From positions 10,014 to 74,013 of the forward strand of contig CAAENA010000017.1 of the NCBI GenBank assembly GCA_900757205.1: a DNA stretch of 64,000 nt, read 5' to 3'. The DNA comes from an uncultured Collinsella sp. Lineage in GTDB: Bacteria > Actinomycetota > Coriobacteriia > Coriobacteriales > Coriobacteriaceae. Under the pieces are notes generated by a model. It saw only the letters and a list, made by a program, of their open reading frames with translations, was not told the DNA's origin and ran no database searches. This document shows, piece after piece, positions 1 to 9,387 of the stretch (its first letter is position 1; each line of letters begins with the position of its first letter). The translations under genes were made by a program, and so were the position numbers.

Positions 1-3000
1 TTGAGAGATGAGTCTGCCTGCGGAGTGATTGATCTTCTGGGTGGCGAAGACGATGACGATCTGACCGCCAGTGTAGATTTCTTCTCTGAGGTGTTGGGAG
101 CTGGCGCTACGCCTATCGGTCGTTGGCCGAGTAAGTACTCCTTGAGTTTGATGCAACAAGTGGCAGTAAATCTCGCGGTTGGTCGTGGCGGTTCGACGCG
201 CAAATATCCCGCAAACGACGTTATGTCGGTTAACGGTCCTCCGGGCACGGGAAAAACAACCCTGCTCAAGGATATCGTTGCGGCTAATGTTGTCGAAAAA
301 GCCCGCCTGCTGTGTGGATATGACAAGCCCGATGACGCCTTCGAAGAGGTAAAGCTGAGCAAACGATATCTCCAGTTCGTTAAGAATCCTTACCGTTTTA
401 AGGAGGGCGAAACTGGAGACAAGATTAAAAAACTCAGCATATTGGTCTGCTCGACAAACAATGCAGCAGTTGAGAATATCGCCAAAGAGCTTCCTGATGG
501 GAAGGCCTTTTTGGAGGGTATTGACGAATCTGAGAAAAAGGAGTTTCTAGAGTCAGATTTGTCCAACATTGTTTGGGGAAAGAAAAACGAGCAGAAAACG
601 GTGGACGATCTCTATTTCTCTTCGGCGCTCGTTGACAATAAAGGCAATCTTCGCGACCCTGCACATCCTGGGCTTATGGTTGCGGCATGTCTGGGAAACC
701 GTAGGAATATTAATAACTTCAGAGATTGCGAGCTTTCTTCGCTGCAGTTTAACGGTGGGCTGGGAAAGGGCGGACGGTTTTCTGAGGCGAAGAAGCTGTT
801 TCTTGCTCAATACAAAAAGGTAACCGAGCGATTCAACAGAATGGAGGAGCAAGCAGCCGGGGAGTGCGAACTTCTGAACCGCAAGAAGCATTTGTCCCAA
901 TTAAATTGTAGGTGTCAAAAGGACGAGCGAGAGATAGTTGAAGAGCTGACAACCGAAACGGTATGCCTGTCTCGTCCTTTTGAAGGCAGTTCCGCAGGTG
1001 ATGTCCGGAAATATCTTGATGACATTGCGAAGGATACTGCTGATTATGAGGCGAGAAGGAATAGGCTGGAAGCAGAATTGCGCGATGCGGAAGAAAAGGC
1101 CAGTGGGCTGATCGGGAGCATCTTCAATAGGAGCCGTTTGTCCGATAGCCGCGAGAAGCTCGATTCCTTTATGCTGCAAACCGCACCGGACCAGAGGCTT
1201 GTTGCGCTGCGTACGAAATTCGAGAACAAATACGAAAAACTAGAGAATGAAAAGAAGGAACTATCCTCTTTGTGGGTGAAGATCCAAGGTCAAAAGCGCA
1301 ACAGAGTCGATGGTGCTGAATCTGTTGAGACGATTAATGGGCATTTTGTCGAGTGCATCTCAAAGGGGGATAGCGAAAGCCGAAAAAAGACTCATCTATA
1401 TAATCCATCCGATGACCCTGACCTAAAAAAGGACCGCAACCTGCTATTTCTCTATGCATTGCAGGTGACACGCGAGTTCATCCTTGAATCAAAATGTATG
1501 CGGAACAACATTGCGCTTCTACGAACATACTGGGGAGCCAAAGACAAGGGGGTCGATTCTGGCAAAAAGGAGTTAATAGAGTTCACGCAAGCCGATAGAA
1601 GGAGTATGGCCCCTGCGCTCTTTCAGACGCTCAGTTTGCTTACCCCAGTGATTTCTTCCACGTTTGCGTCGATTGGCCGCATGTTTGAGGACATTCAGAT
1701 TGGGAAAGACCCTTTATTTGGCCTGCTGATAATAGATGAGGCGGGACAGGCTGTGCCGTATGCTGCTTTGGGCGCCCTTGCTCGCAGTCGACGTGCAATG
1801 ATTGTCGGTGACCCTTCTCAGATTGAGCCTGTGATCACGGGGGATGTTAAGGAGCTCCGCGCTGTCCTCGGTAAAAAAGTATTACTACCTTTTAAGGGGG
1901 ATATTGCTTCGGTCCAGCGACTTGCCGACGCCGTTAACCCCTATGGCCACCTGCGCAGCAACGGCGAGGATGATCAATGGATTGGCTGCCCGCTTGTGGT
2001 TCACCGTCGCTGCATATCACCCATGTTCGATATCTCAAATCAGATCTCGTATCAGGGCTCCATGCTTAACGAGACGGCTAGCCCAAAAAAGGATCTCGCT
2101 GACAGCTTTTATCTAAAGTCCTCACAGTGGATCAATGTTGCGGGATTTGAACGTGGCAATCGCGATCATTATGTTGATGCCCAGGGCGATAGAGTGTACG
2201 AGATTGTCAAGGACGCTTTTGATAAGGCCGTAGCTACGGCTGAGAAAAAAGCTCGCGAATCGGGCAAGTCCGAGGGACTTGTTATTCCAAGCCTCTATAT
2301 TATTTCTCCGTTTAAAACCGTTGTCAGGGGGCTTCAGGACCGGCTGTTAAGTGCTAGGACTGAAGTGGCTGATAAAGATGCATGGCAATACTTCGCAAAG
2401 CATAATATTGGTACGGTTCATACGTTCCAAGGTAAAGAAGCCCATCAAGTGGTATTTGTCTTAGGGTGTGATACAAGGCGCAGCTGTGAGGGTGCAATCA
2501 AGTTTGTAAACCCAAATATCGTGAATGTCGCGGCAAGCCGAGCCAAGTATCGCCTCTACGTAATTGCTGACTATGCAGCGTGGAAGATCAACGAGAACGT
2601 TGCAACGATGAAGCGAATTCTCGATACGGCATGGGTTAAGCATTGGGAAAAATACCAGACAACTGGAGCTATTGAGGAGCTCAATGCGGCGAAAGATATG
2701 CTGCCGCGAGGAGAATCTCTTCCACGGGAGGCAACTGACGCGGACGAGGAACATGTCAATGAAGATGATTGGTGTCCTGATGTAAGCACCGATTCCTATT
2801 TGGACAATGTGAACGAAGCGTTCAAAAGCTTTAATCTGGATGCAGAAGACTGTCGAATCATAGGCTTCTCTTCGCGCGAAGCTCTTCAAAGCGCATTCGC
2901 TGATTGCGCGTGCGACCAAAATGGCAAAAATAGGGTGCTTGAGAATATCGAGCAGGGGCTTCTTTTGTGCAAGATATTTGGCATTGGCAGTGTTGGTACC

Positions 3001-3774
3001 GATAGCGATTCAGATTGCGCATTTTGCCTGCTAATGTTCTGCCGTGCGGCGGAGAGATACTTGCGTTTGAAATTGCTGCCGACCTTGAAGGCCATTGCTC
3101 CCGATTATGTTGTTGCAAGAAAGCCGCTCAAGGAGCTTGAGGGCCTTAACCTCGGTCAATACAAAAGGTTAATTGAAAAAAAGAGTGAGCTACTGGTATC
3201 CTCTGTTCGAGTTGAAAATGCTGAACTGACGCAGGCGTCAAAGGGGGACTGGTGGAGGACACTCGGCGAAACACTGGGTCGATTCACTGAATTTCGTAAT
3301 AGCGCCTGTCACACCGACCGAGAAGAGATGGTTAGCGCGGGCGAGGTCTGGCTGGCGCTTCGATGCCTTTTCACTGCTTTTCAGCTTGATGAACATGGCC
3401 ATAAGAGTGTGGAAATCATGCGAGAGGGCGTTGTCTACGAAGCGGCTTGTGCGGGGGCCGAACGTTTGCCGGTCTGTTACTCAAAGGATCAGGCGGAAGC
3501 TAAGGGCTATGCCCCGATTTCGAAAATACTGAGAGAGGGTGGCTCAGGGATTGGGTCTGTAAAAGCTAACAAAATGTTGATGGAACAAGGATATCTGCGA
3601 CTTTACGATGAGGGCGAAGAGGCTCTACGACAATGCAAGGTTCCGTCCGATAAAGGCTTTGAGCTGGGCGCAATCATTGTGTGCGGAGAAAAGAACGGCG
3701 ACGTATTCTACTACGCGCAGTATCCCCTGGCGAAAGCCAAAGAGATATGCGACCTATTTGAATCTAAATCGTAA
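1..3774 (+). CDS. SF1 (DNA2/NAM7-like) helicase with C-terminal HEPN-like domain, possibly 5'-truncated
   Basis: A large superfamily 1 ATPase/helicase. Walker A GPPGTGKT is at residues 79-86, Walker B IIDEAGQ at 577-583, motif III-like GDPSQ at 603-607, motif V TVHTFQGKE at about 805-813 and motif VI AASRAK at about 844-849. Residues roughly 280-460, between the motifs, are charged and probably coiled coil. The C-terminal 350 residues are not helicase: they contain a helical region ending in FRNSACHTD, where R1099 and H1104 form the RX4H motif typical of HEPN ribonucleases. HEPN fused to or beside an NTPase is a recurrent layout in toxin-antitoxin and antiphage systems, so a defence role is inferred. 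The frame is open at base 1, so the true start may lie outside the window. Base composition is clearly more AT-rich than the genes downstream, which suggests transfer. A hairpin terminator follows. Confidence 0.8.
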   Translation: MRDESACGVIDLLGGEDDDDLTASVDFFSEVLGAGATPIGRWPSKYSLSLMQQVAVNLAVGRGGSTRKYPANDVMSVNGPPGTGKTTLLKDIVAANVVEKARLLCGYDKPDDAFEEVKLSKRYLQFVKNPYRFKEGETGDKIKKLSILVCSTNNAAVENIAKELPDGKAFLEGIDESEKKEFLESDLSNIVWGKKNEQKTVDDLYFSSALVDNKGNLRDPAHPGLMVAACLGNRRNINNFRDCELSSLQFNGGLGKGGRFSEAKKLFLAQYKKVTERFNRMEEQAAGECELLNRKKHLSQLNCRCQKDEREIVEELTTETVCLSRPFEGSSAGDVRKYLDDIAKDTADYEARRNRLEAELRDAEEKASGLIGSIFNRSRLSDSREKLDSFMLQTAPDQRLVALRTKFENKYEKLENEKKELSSLWVKIQGQKRNRVDGAESVETINGHFVECISKGDSESRKKTHLYNPSDDPDLKKDRNLLFLYALQVTREFILESKCMRNNIALLRTYWGAKDKGVDSGKKELIEFTQADRRSMAPALFQTLSLLTPVISSTFASIGRMFEDIQIGKDPLFGLLIIDEAGQAVPYAALGALARSRRAMIVGDPSQIEPVITGDVKELRAVLGKKVLLPFKGDIASVQRLADAVNPYGHLRSNGEDDQWIGCPLVVHRRCISPMFDISNQISYQGSMLNETASPKKDLADSFYLKSSQWINVAGFERGNRDHYVDAQGDRVYEIVKDAFDKAVATAEKKARESGKSEGLVIPSLYIISPFKTVVRGLQDRLLSARTEVADKDAWQYFAKHNIGTVHTFQGKEAHQVVFVLGCDTRRSCEGAIKFVNPNIVNVAASRAKYRLYVIADYAAWKINENVATMKRILDTAWVKHWEKYQTTGAIEELNAAKDMLPRGESLPREATDADEEHVNEDDWCPDVSTDSYLDNVNEAFKSFNLDAEDCRIIGFSSREALQSAFADCACDQNGKNRVLENIEQGLLLCKIFGIGSVGTDSDSDCAFCLLMFCRAAERYLRLKLLPTLKAIAPDYVVARKPLKELEGLNLGQYKRLIEKKSELLVSSVRVENAELTQASKGDWWRTLGETLGRFTEFRNSACHTDREEMVSAGEVWLALRCLFTAFQLDEHGHKSVEIMREGVVYEAACAGAERLPVCYSKDQAEAKGYAPISKILREGGSGIGSVKANKMLMEQGYLRLYDEGEEALRQCKVPSDKGFELGAIIVCGEKNGDVFYYAQYPLAKAKEICDLFESKS

Positions 3775-3806
3775 TTTGGCCCAAGGCTAAGTGCGCTTTA
3801 TGGTTT

Positions 3807-3853
3807 AACCTGCAATCTAACGCTATATAGCGGTAGATTGCAGGTTGCTTTTT
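3807..3853 (+). terminator. Rho-independent terminator after the SF1 helicase
   Basis: A perfect 13-bp stem (3807-3819 with 3834-3846) encloses a second, nested palindrome CGCTATATAGCG, and a run of five T follows at 3849-3853. It lies 33 bp after the helicase stop codon. Confidence 0.85.
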
Positions 3854-3904
3854 ATCTCTTTTCACTATTCTGCAGGTGTCAGTTGTTCGAAGGGAGATTC
3901 AAAG

Positions 3905-4210
3905 ATGCTTGAGTCCGATTGTATTTATATTTGCGACGAGTCGAGTGAGGCGGATCTCACGTGCACGCTTTTGCAGATGAGGCAGATAGTTGACGAGGCA
4001 ATTGATCTTGCCTATGAGCTCGAGGACTCCTCTGTTGCTTACAAGGGAGTTGTTGACGGCTTGTTGGCCACGTGGGAGTCGTTGTGCTACCGCAATGCCG
4101 CCGTCCATGAGCTTATTCAATCTGTTCTGCATGAGCGTAATGAGACCCTGCGATTTGATGAATTACAAATGCGTAATGATGAAGTACCCGAGCGGCCAAT
4201 ATGCCGATAA
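3905..4210 (+). CDS. small hypothetical protein (101 aa)
   Basis: The ATG at 3905 is preceded by GAAGGGAG at a plausible distance; the open frame extends further upstream but into the terminator hairpin, so the shorter start is preferred. The product is acidic, about 101 aa, has no signal peptide or membrane segment, and carries several cysteines (MLESDCIYICDESSEADLTC at the N-terminus). It reads as mostly helical. I do not recognise the family. Base composition resembles the upstream helicase more than the genes downstream, so it may belong to the same acquired segment. Confidence 0.5.
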   Translation: MLESDCIYICDESSEADLTCTLLQMRQIVDEAIDLAYELEDSSVAYKGVVDGLLATWESLCYRNAAVHELIQSVLHERNETLRFDELQMRNDEVPERPICR

Positions 4211-4312
4211 CAGCATTTGTTTGTCTCTGAGGGCAACAGTCTTGTTCAATCCCTCGAAGACAGTGTTTTCTTACATTAGCTTGCGAACGTAGCCTTCTTT
4301 GAAAGGAAGATC

Positions 4313-5137
4313 GTGAACACTTCTATCCAAATACCATCCAGCGCCGTTGAGACCGCGCCCCGCACCGCCAAGGGCGAGGTCGTCAAGCTCGTGCAGGGCG
4401 CGCTGCTTATTGCCGTCGTCGCGATTGCCGTTGTCGGCATCGCCTCCGTCGCCGCCCCATTTTGCGTCTGGAAGGGCGAGGTCGCGCTGTTCCTGAACGA
4501 GTCGTTCCACGCTGCCTTCTCCATCTCCGCGATTGCGGAGTACGCGTCGGCTGTGCCCGGGTCCGATTGGGCGTCGCTGCTCGTGGCCGCGCTCATCGCG
4601 GCCTACCCTGCCTACCATGCCGCCTGGCGCGTTCGCGAGGGCCTTGGACTCAGCTGCGAGGCTCCGGTGTTCAGCGGGCGCGTGTCGCGCTCTCTCGCCG
4701 CGGTGAGCGCCTGCCTGCTGCTGGCGATGCTGTTCATGGGCTATGGAACGGCCTGGCTCATCAACGGCAGCGCGATGGGTGACCAGAGCCTTGTTGAGTC
4801 GGGGCACAATGTATGGGCCGTTTCCATCATGATCATGCTGGGCTGCGCCCTGATGTGCCTGTTCAAGTGGTTCCTTGCCAAGGGCCCCGGACGCAATTTC
4901 GGCAGCGGCTTTGCCGTCGAGCTGATCCGCCTCGCCGACGTCCTGCTGAAGCGCGCGAGCTCGAACCTGGTGTTGTGCTACGTGGCCGAGCTGCTTGCCT
5001 GCCTGCTGGCGCTGGCCTTCATTGCCGTAGCCTATGTCGTCGTGAGCGTGGCCATCGCGCTCGCGTTCGCAGCCGTGGCCTTGGCGGTGTGCATTGCCGG
5101 ACTCCCCATTATCCTTGCTGCCTCGTGGCGCAGGTAG
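4313..5137 (+). CDS. hypothetical multi-pass membrane protein (274 aa)
   Basis: GTG start at 4313 behind GAAAGGAAG. The sequence is strongly hydrophobic with about five or six predicted membrane segments: near residues 28-50, 85-105, 122-145, 165-190 and two closely packed ones at 225-270. The short N-terminus is polar and the C-terminus ends in basic WRR, which suggests a cytoplasmic tail. No catalytic or transporter motif is visible, and I do not recognise the family. It stands alone between an AT-rich small gene and a repeat-bearing intergenic region. Codon use is the high-GC style of the main chromosome. Confidence 0.7.
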   Translation: MNTSIQIPSSAVETAPRTAKGEVVKLVQGALLIAVVAIAVVGIASVAAPFCVWKGEVALFLNESFHAAFSISAIAEYASAVPGSDWASLLVAALIAAYPAYHAAWRVREGLGLSCEAPVFSGRVSRSLAAVSACLLLAMLFMGYGTAWLINGSAMGDQSLVESGHNVWAVSIMIMLGCALMCLFKWFLAKGPGRNFGSGFAVELIRLADVLLKRASSNLVLCYVAELLACLLALAFIAVAYVVVSVAIALAFAAVALAVCIAGLPIILAASWRR

Positions 5138-5454
5138 CGGGGGGGGGTGTTCCCGATTGCCCGCGGTGTCCACGACCCGGTGCCGCCCCGTGGCCGGCGG
5201 CTCGGTATGGACTTGCGGAGACTCGACCGCAAATGGCCACGGGGTGACTATGCAGGTTCTTGTCACGGTGTGAGAAAAACTTGCAAGAATCGCAAGTTCT
5301 TGTCATGCGATGAGAAAAACTTGCGAGTGGTCGCCGACAGTTTCTCTTTCCTTTTCTCAAGCGGCATAGATGCCGTCGCTCAGCCACCCTGCGTGAGTTT
5401 TGTCCGCATGGGATGGTATTCAACACATGCAACAACTAAATCGGAGGTTTGACC
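5138..5454 (+). other. intergenic region upstream of the helicase-nuclease operon
   Basis: About 317 bases without a convincing gene. It holds a two-copy 40-base tandem repeat at 5256-5327, listed separately, and a strong ribosome site GGAGG at 5443-5447 for the next gene. No clear -35/-10 pair could be assigned. Confidence 0.5.
5256..5327 (+). repeat. tandem direct repeat, two copies, 40-bp period
   Basis: Copies at 5256-5287 and 5296-5327 share TTCTTGTCA, TGAGAAAAACTTGC and AG with a few mismatches between them. The unit AACTTGCAAGAATCGCAAGTT at the junction also forms an inverted repeat (ACTTGC...GCAAGT). This could be a pair of protein-binding sites or a hairpin ahead of the downstream operon. 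Confidence 0.6.
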
Positions 5455-8400
5455 ATGGCAACGTGGGGTCTTAGCTGTCAATCGAATCAGTCGTCTGCGG
5501 GCGACAAGGAGCTTTCTCCCTATCTTGCGCGCCAAAAGGCGATGCGCGAGTTTTTTGAGCGTGCGCTGTTTGTCCCCAAGGATCAGGACAACAACGGCCT
5601 GTACTTTTTGGGCGCCACAACGGGCTCGGGTAAAAACTACACGGCCGAGCAGGTCACGGCAGACCTGATTGCCGGCGGCTGGGATGAGTCGGGCTGTTTT
5701 AATAAATGTCCCGGTCGCCGTACTCTGGTGTTTGTGGTTCCGGGTAAGGACAACCGCGACAACTATGTTGCAAACGTGCGCGAATTGTTGGTTGAGCAGG
5801 GCATGAGTGACGATGATGCGGAGCGCATGGTGTTCGATCTTCCGCGAGCGGGCGAGAACATCAAAAACTGGATCGACGCCACGTTTGACAAGGGCAGCGT
5901 AAGGCCGCGCGATATTCCATGCCCCTTTGGAGCAAAGGACGAGGCCGTTCTTCGCGATATTGCGCACGCGTGGCGCGATGTGATGGAGGTCGCCGATGAT
6001 CTTTTGGGCATTTTGGACAAGAAGGAGCGTCTGGGAAGTGTTGTCGACCGCCTGACTCCAGGGCTGTGGGATAAGCTGGCGTTGGCAGACGCGAACTTGC
6101 GTCGAGCGGTGAGTCGTGGACGCCAGAGCATCACGCGTGGCTTTGAGGAAATTCCCCGGATTTGGCCTTCGGCATTGCTCAACGATAAGCGCACGCCGCA
6201 TGTAATTGCATGCACGCCGCAAAAGCTCGTCAATAGAATCGATACGGTGACAGGAGCGGGCGTCGTGTTCTTTAACGCAACGGTTGCCGACGAATGCCTG
6301 TTTATCTTTGACGAGATCGACCATGCGAAGGCCGATATGCTGTCGATGCTGGCGGCGGGACATATGAAATTTCAGCCCGACGAGATGCTGCGCATTCTCG
6401 ACCGTCATTTTAATGGTGGCGTGGTGGATCCTCTGCTGCTGGGAAATCGGGACCAGTGGATGGCGGTCTATACGCATGCCTCGACCTCGGGCGAGCACGA
6501 GGGGTCAAACGCGGCAACGGGCAAGGTTTCGCGCGCAAGTGTGGAGACGGCTGCCGAAGAGATCGCCAAGGGTGCCAAGCGTATTCAAAAGATGATCGCT
6601 GCGTGTATTCAGGATATGGAGCTGCAGCAGCCTTTTGCCCTGTCTGACAAGGCGAAAGACGAGCAGCTTGCCGGTCGTCATCTGTTTGGCAGCGACGATA
6701 TTTCGGTGGGCGATGGCCTGTCGAATCCCTTGCGCTATGAGCTCGATACTCGCCGCTACCGCAACATGATTACGTCTTGTGGGACGGACGAGCAGCAGAC
6801 CGTCAATAAGGCGGTGCGCCGTGCGCGCGGCCTTGTCAGGATGGTGGTGGGCCATCTTGCCCGCTGTGCCACGCTTATGGACAAGCTGTACTACGGCAGC
6901 ATTTCGTACAAGGACGATCTTTCGCGCAAGAATATCATCGATGCCCTGGGCATTAGGAACGACCAGACCAACGAGAAATACTTCTGGAATTCGCTGATGC
7001 TGGCGCTGTTCTTTAAGGACCGCAAGAACGACGAAATCGATACCGCTGACGACTCGATGTATGCGCGTGGTGTTGACTACCTGGTGATGGAAACCACCAT
7101 CGACCATATGTTTACCACGTACCTCACCAACCACGGCATTGAGCGCATGCCCGAGGCGTATCTGGCCTCCATTGCCGCCAAGGCTCCCTGCGTGTGCATG
7201 AGCGCCACCTGGAACGCGCCGACCATTAAGAACTTTGATCTGGATTATCTGGACGAAGTGCACGGCGTGGTTCGTAAAGATGCTTGGATTGGCGAGCTCA
7301 ACCAGGAGATCGTGCGACAGACCAAGCTATTCAACAAGCAGGCGGCAACGGTGTATGACGTCGACGTCGTTTGGGTCGACGAGTCCAAGAAGCTTGCCGG
7401 CATGGCGGCCGTGGCCGGCGGCGTCTATGGCGGCGGTATCGTGTCGCCCGACGAGGTGTACGAGCATGTGATGGAATTCTTTGACCAGATTGGCGTGAGT
7501 GAAGGACTTGCGGTGTGCCTGCGCCGAAAGATTGCCGACAGGGTGACCACGAGCGATGCCGAAAGCATCGAGTTTGAACTCAAGCGTCTGAGCAAGACCC
7601 TCGTTGCCGTGAGTGCTTGGGCACGTGGTGTGGCACGTAGTGAGCAGCAGGCGGGGGCTATCTTTACGACGCGCCACATGGGAAACCATGGCGACTTTAA
7701 TAGTTTGGCGCTTGATCTTGCTCGCGAAATCGTTGCCGAACTGGTGATTAGGAACGTTAAGTATCCCGAGGCCTCGTACGAGAAGTCGCTCGAGGAGGCC
7801 AAGGATATGGTGCCGTGCTTTAACGCTTCCGGCTGGGAGGAGGGCTGGCGCGGCGCTCAGGAACGTCTGAAGGACGGCGAGCCGACCCTGATGTTTATCA
7901 ACCTTGCCGCTGGTGGCTTTTCCAAGAACCTTAAATACGAGGTGCCGGAGAGCCTGCGCAACACGGTGCGCCAGGTCGATTGTGGTTTTGGCAACGATGG
8001 GCGACATCCCAAGATGGACCTCGATTTTCTGTACGTGGAGTCGCCCACGAGCCGCCTGGCTTGGGGAGTCGATATGAGCTCAAAGAAGTTTGACCAGCAG
8101 GCGCTGCTTGGCGTGGTCGAACAGGAGGAGCTCGTGACGCGCGGTGAGATTCCGTTTATCCAGAAGCGCCATCGTGTGCGCACGGTACTGGCGGGCGCCG
8201 GCGGAAAACTGCCGGTGCGCGACACCCTCTCGTACCAGGTCGAATGCGCTCGCATCGTGGCGCAGGCGGTGGGCCGCTTGATGCGTACGAGCGTAAAGAT
8301 GCTCCATGTGCAGGTAATGCTCGATCGCGAAATCGCCGCCGATTGCGATTTTTCGTTCTTGCACGATTTGCCGATGGGCTACGAGCTGGAGCAGGTGGTT

Positions 8401-9387
8401 GGCGCCTGTGCGGCCGTCAACAATCACATGGCGGACAAGAAGCAGCACGCTGCCAGTAAGCAGCAGAACCTTGCTGCCTTTAGGAACAACCTGGCGAAAG
8501 AGAAGCACGAAAAGCTGGCGTGGAAGGTTGCCTCGCTCGATGCGCGCGAGGAAGATCTGGCCGCTTTCGATGACGAGCGCAATTTTTATCTGCATCATTT
8601 TTGCCTGCCGTGGGAGGAGCTTGCGAGCTATCCTGCACGCAAAAGCACCGCACTGCACATGCCGTTTGCCGCGAGTGGCTATGCGTATGCGCAGGGCGGA
8701 GCGTGTAAGGTGCCGCATTTTGAATTTCCCAGCTACGATGGCGAGCCTGTTGAGCAGATTGCCGCTCGCCTGGAGGAATGTTGCCGCTACGACAAGGGAT
8801 TAAAGGGCGCGACGGTTCGTCAGATAAGCCAAGCGGCGGCGCGCGTACCCGAGCTGCTTTCGATTCGCGAGGTGCGCGAGCGCTGGTCACGCGACGGGGT
8901 GCCCGCGACGCTGCAGCCGGCGGCGACGGCACATATGACACCCTATATGTTTCAGGCGGTATACCTGGGAGAGCTGGGCGAGTCTGCTGGTAGGGCCATA
9001 TTTGAGGCGTATTACGACGGGCGTTACTCGCTTATGCGCGGTGATGCGGCCCATGCCGAGACGGGCGGCGATTTTGAGGTGCTCGATGCCGCTGGCAATA
9101 AGACCGGGGTGTGGATCGATTTTAAGCACTATCGCATCGGCGCCTACGAGGCCTACAGGCGCTCCGGCGGTGAGACTACGGATGCCGAGCGCTTTAAGGC
9201 AAAGGCTCAAAAAGTTGGGGCGAAACGCCTGCTGATCGTCAATGTTTTGGCCGATGAGGCGGCGCTGGAGCTCCGCCAAAAGACAATCGATGACGAGGGG
9301 ATGGTGTTCTCCTTCCCGTATATGGCAGCGGATGGAGCAATCAGCCTGGAGATGATGGAGGCGGTCGGCCGTGCAATCGAAGCATAA
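5455..9387 (+). CDS. SF2 (DinG/Cas3-like) helicase with C-terminal nuclease-like domain
   Basis: The ATG at 5455 has GGAGG seven bases upstream and is preferred over a TTG two codons earlier. The 1310-aa protein shows superfamily 2 helicase motifs: Walker A GATTGSGKNY at residues 53-62, DEID in FIFDEIDH at 283-290, SAT at 583-585 and motif VI QAVGRLMR at 937-944. The motif spacing is wide, with long inserts, as in DinG-like and Cas3-like proteins. Near the C-terminus a beta-hairpin-like stretch with D1206/E1208 and VWIDFKHY (D1222, K1224) resembles the D-x-K half of a PD-(D/E)XK nuclease; this nuclease call is inference. The next gene overlaps its 3' end by 17 bases, so the two are translationally coupled. 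No named family was recognised over the full length. An antiphage or anti-plasmid helicase-nuclease is the most likely role. Confidence 0.7.
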   Translation: MATWGLSCQSNQSSAGDKELSPYLARQKAMREFFERALFVPKDQDNNGLYFLGATTGSGKNYTAEQVTADLIAGGWDESGCFNKCPGRRTLVFVVPGKDNRDNYVANVRELLVEQGMSDDDAERMVFDLPRAGENIKNWIDATFDKGSVRPRDIPCPFGAKDEAVLRDIAHAWRDVMEVADDLLGILDKKERLGSVVDRLTPGLWDKLALADANLRRAVSRGRQSITRGFEEIPRIWPSALLNDKRTPHVIACTPQKLVNRIDTVTGAGVVFFNATVADECLFIFDEIDHAKADMLSMLAAGHMKFQPDEMLRILDRHFNGGVVDPLLLGNRDQWMAVYTHASTSGEHEGSNAATGKVSRASVETAAEEIAKGAKRIQKMIAACIQDMELQQPFALSDKAKDEQLAGRHLFGSDDISVGDGLSNPLRYELDTRRYRNMITSCGTDEQQTVNKAVRRARGLVRMVVGHLARCATLMDKLYYGSISYKDDLSRKNIIDALGIRNDQTNEKYFWNSLMLALFFKDRKNDEIDTADDSMYARGVDYLVMETTIDHMFTTYLTNHGIERMPEAYLASIAAKAPCVCMSATWNAPTIKNFDLDYLDEVHGVVRKDAWIGELNQEIVRQTKLFNKQAATVYDVDVVWVDESKKLAGMAAVAGGVYGGGIVSPDEVYEHVMEFFDQIGVSEGLAVCLRRKIADRVTTSDAESIEFELKRLSKTLVAVSAWARGVARSEQQAGAIFTTRHMGNHGDFNSLALDLAREIVAELVIRNVKYPEASYEKSLEEAKDMVPCFNASGWEEGWRGAQERLKDGEPTLMFINLAAGGFSKNLKYEVPESLRNTVRQVDCGFGNDGRHPKMDLDFLYVESPTSRLAWGVDMSSKKFDQQALLGVVEQEELVTRGEIPFIQKRHRVRTVLAGAGGKLPVRDTLSYQVECARIVAQAVGRLMRTSVKMLHVQVMLDREIAADCDFSFLHDLPMGYELEQVVGACAAVNNHMADKKQHAASKQQNLAAFRNNLAKEKHEKLAWKVASLDAREEDLAAFDDERNFYLHHFCLPWEELASYPARKSTALHMPFAASGYAYAQGGACKVPHFEFPSYDGEPVEQIAARLEECCRYDKGLKGATVRQISQAAARVPELLSIREVRERWSRDGVPATLQPAATAHMTPYMFQAVYLGELGESAGRAIFEAYYDGRYSLMRGDAAHAETGGDFEVLDAAGNKTGVWIDFKHYRIGAYEAYRRSGGETTDAERFKAKAQKVGAKRLLIVNVLADEAALELRQKTIDDEGMVFSFPYMAADGAISLEMMEAVGRAIEA

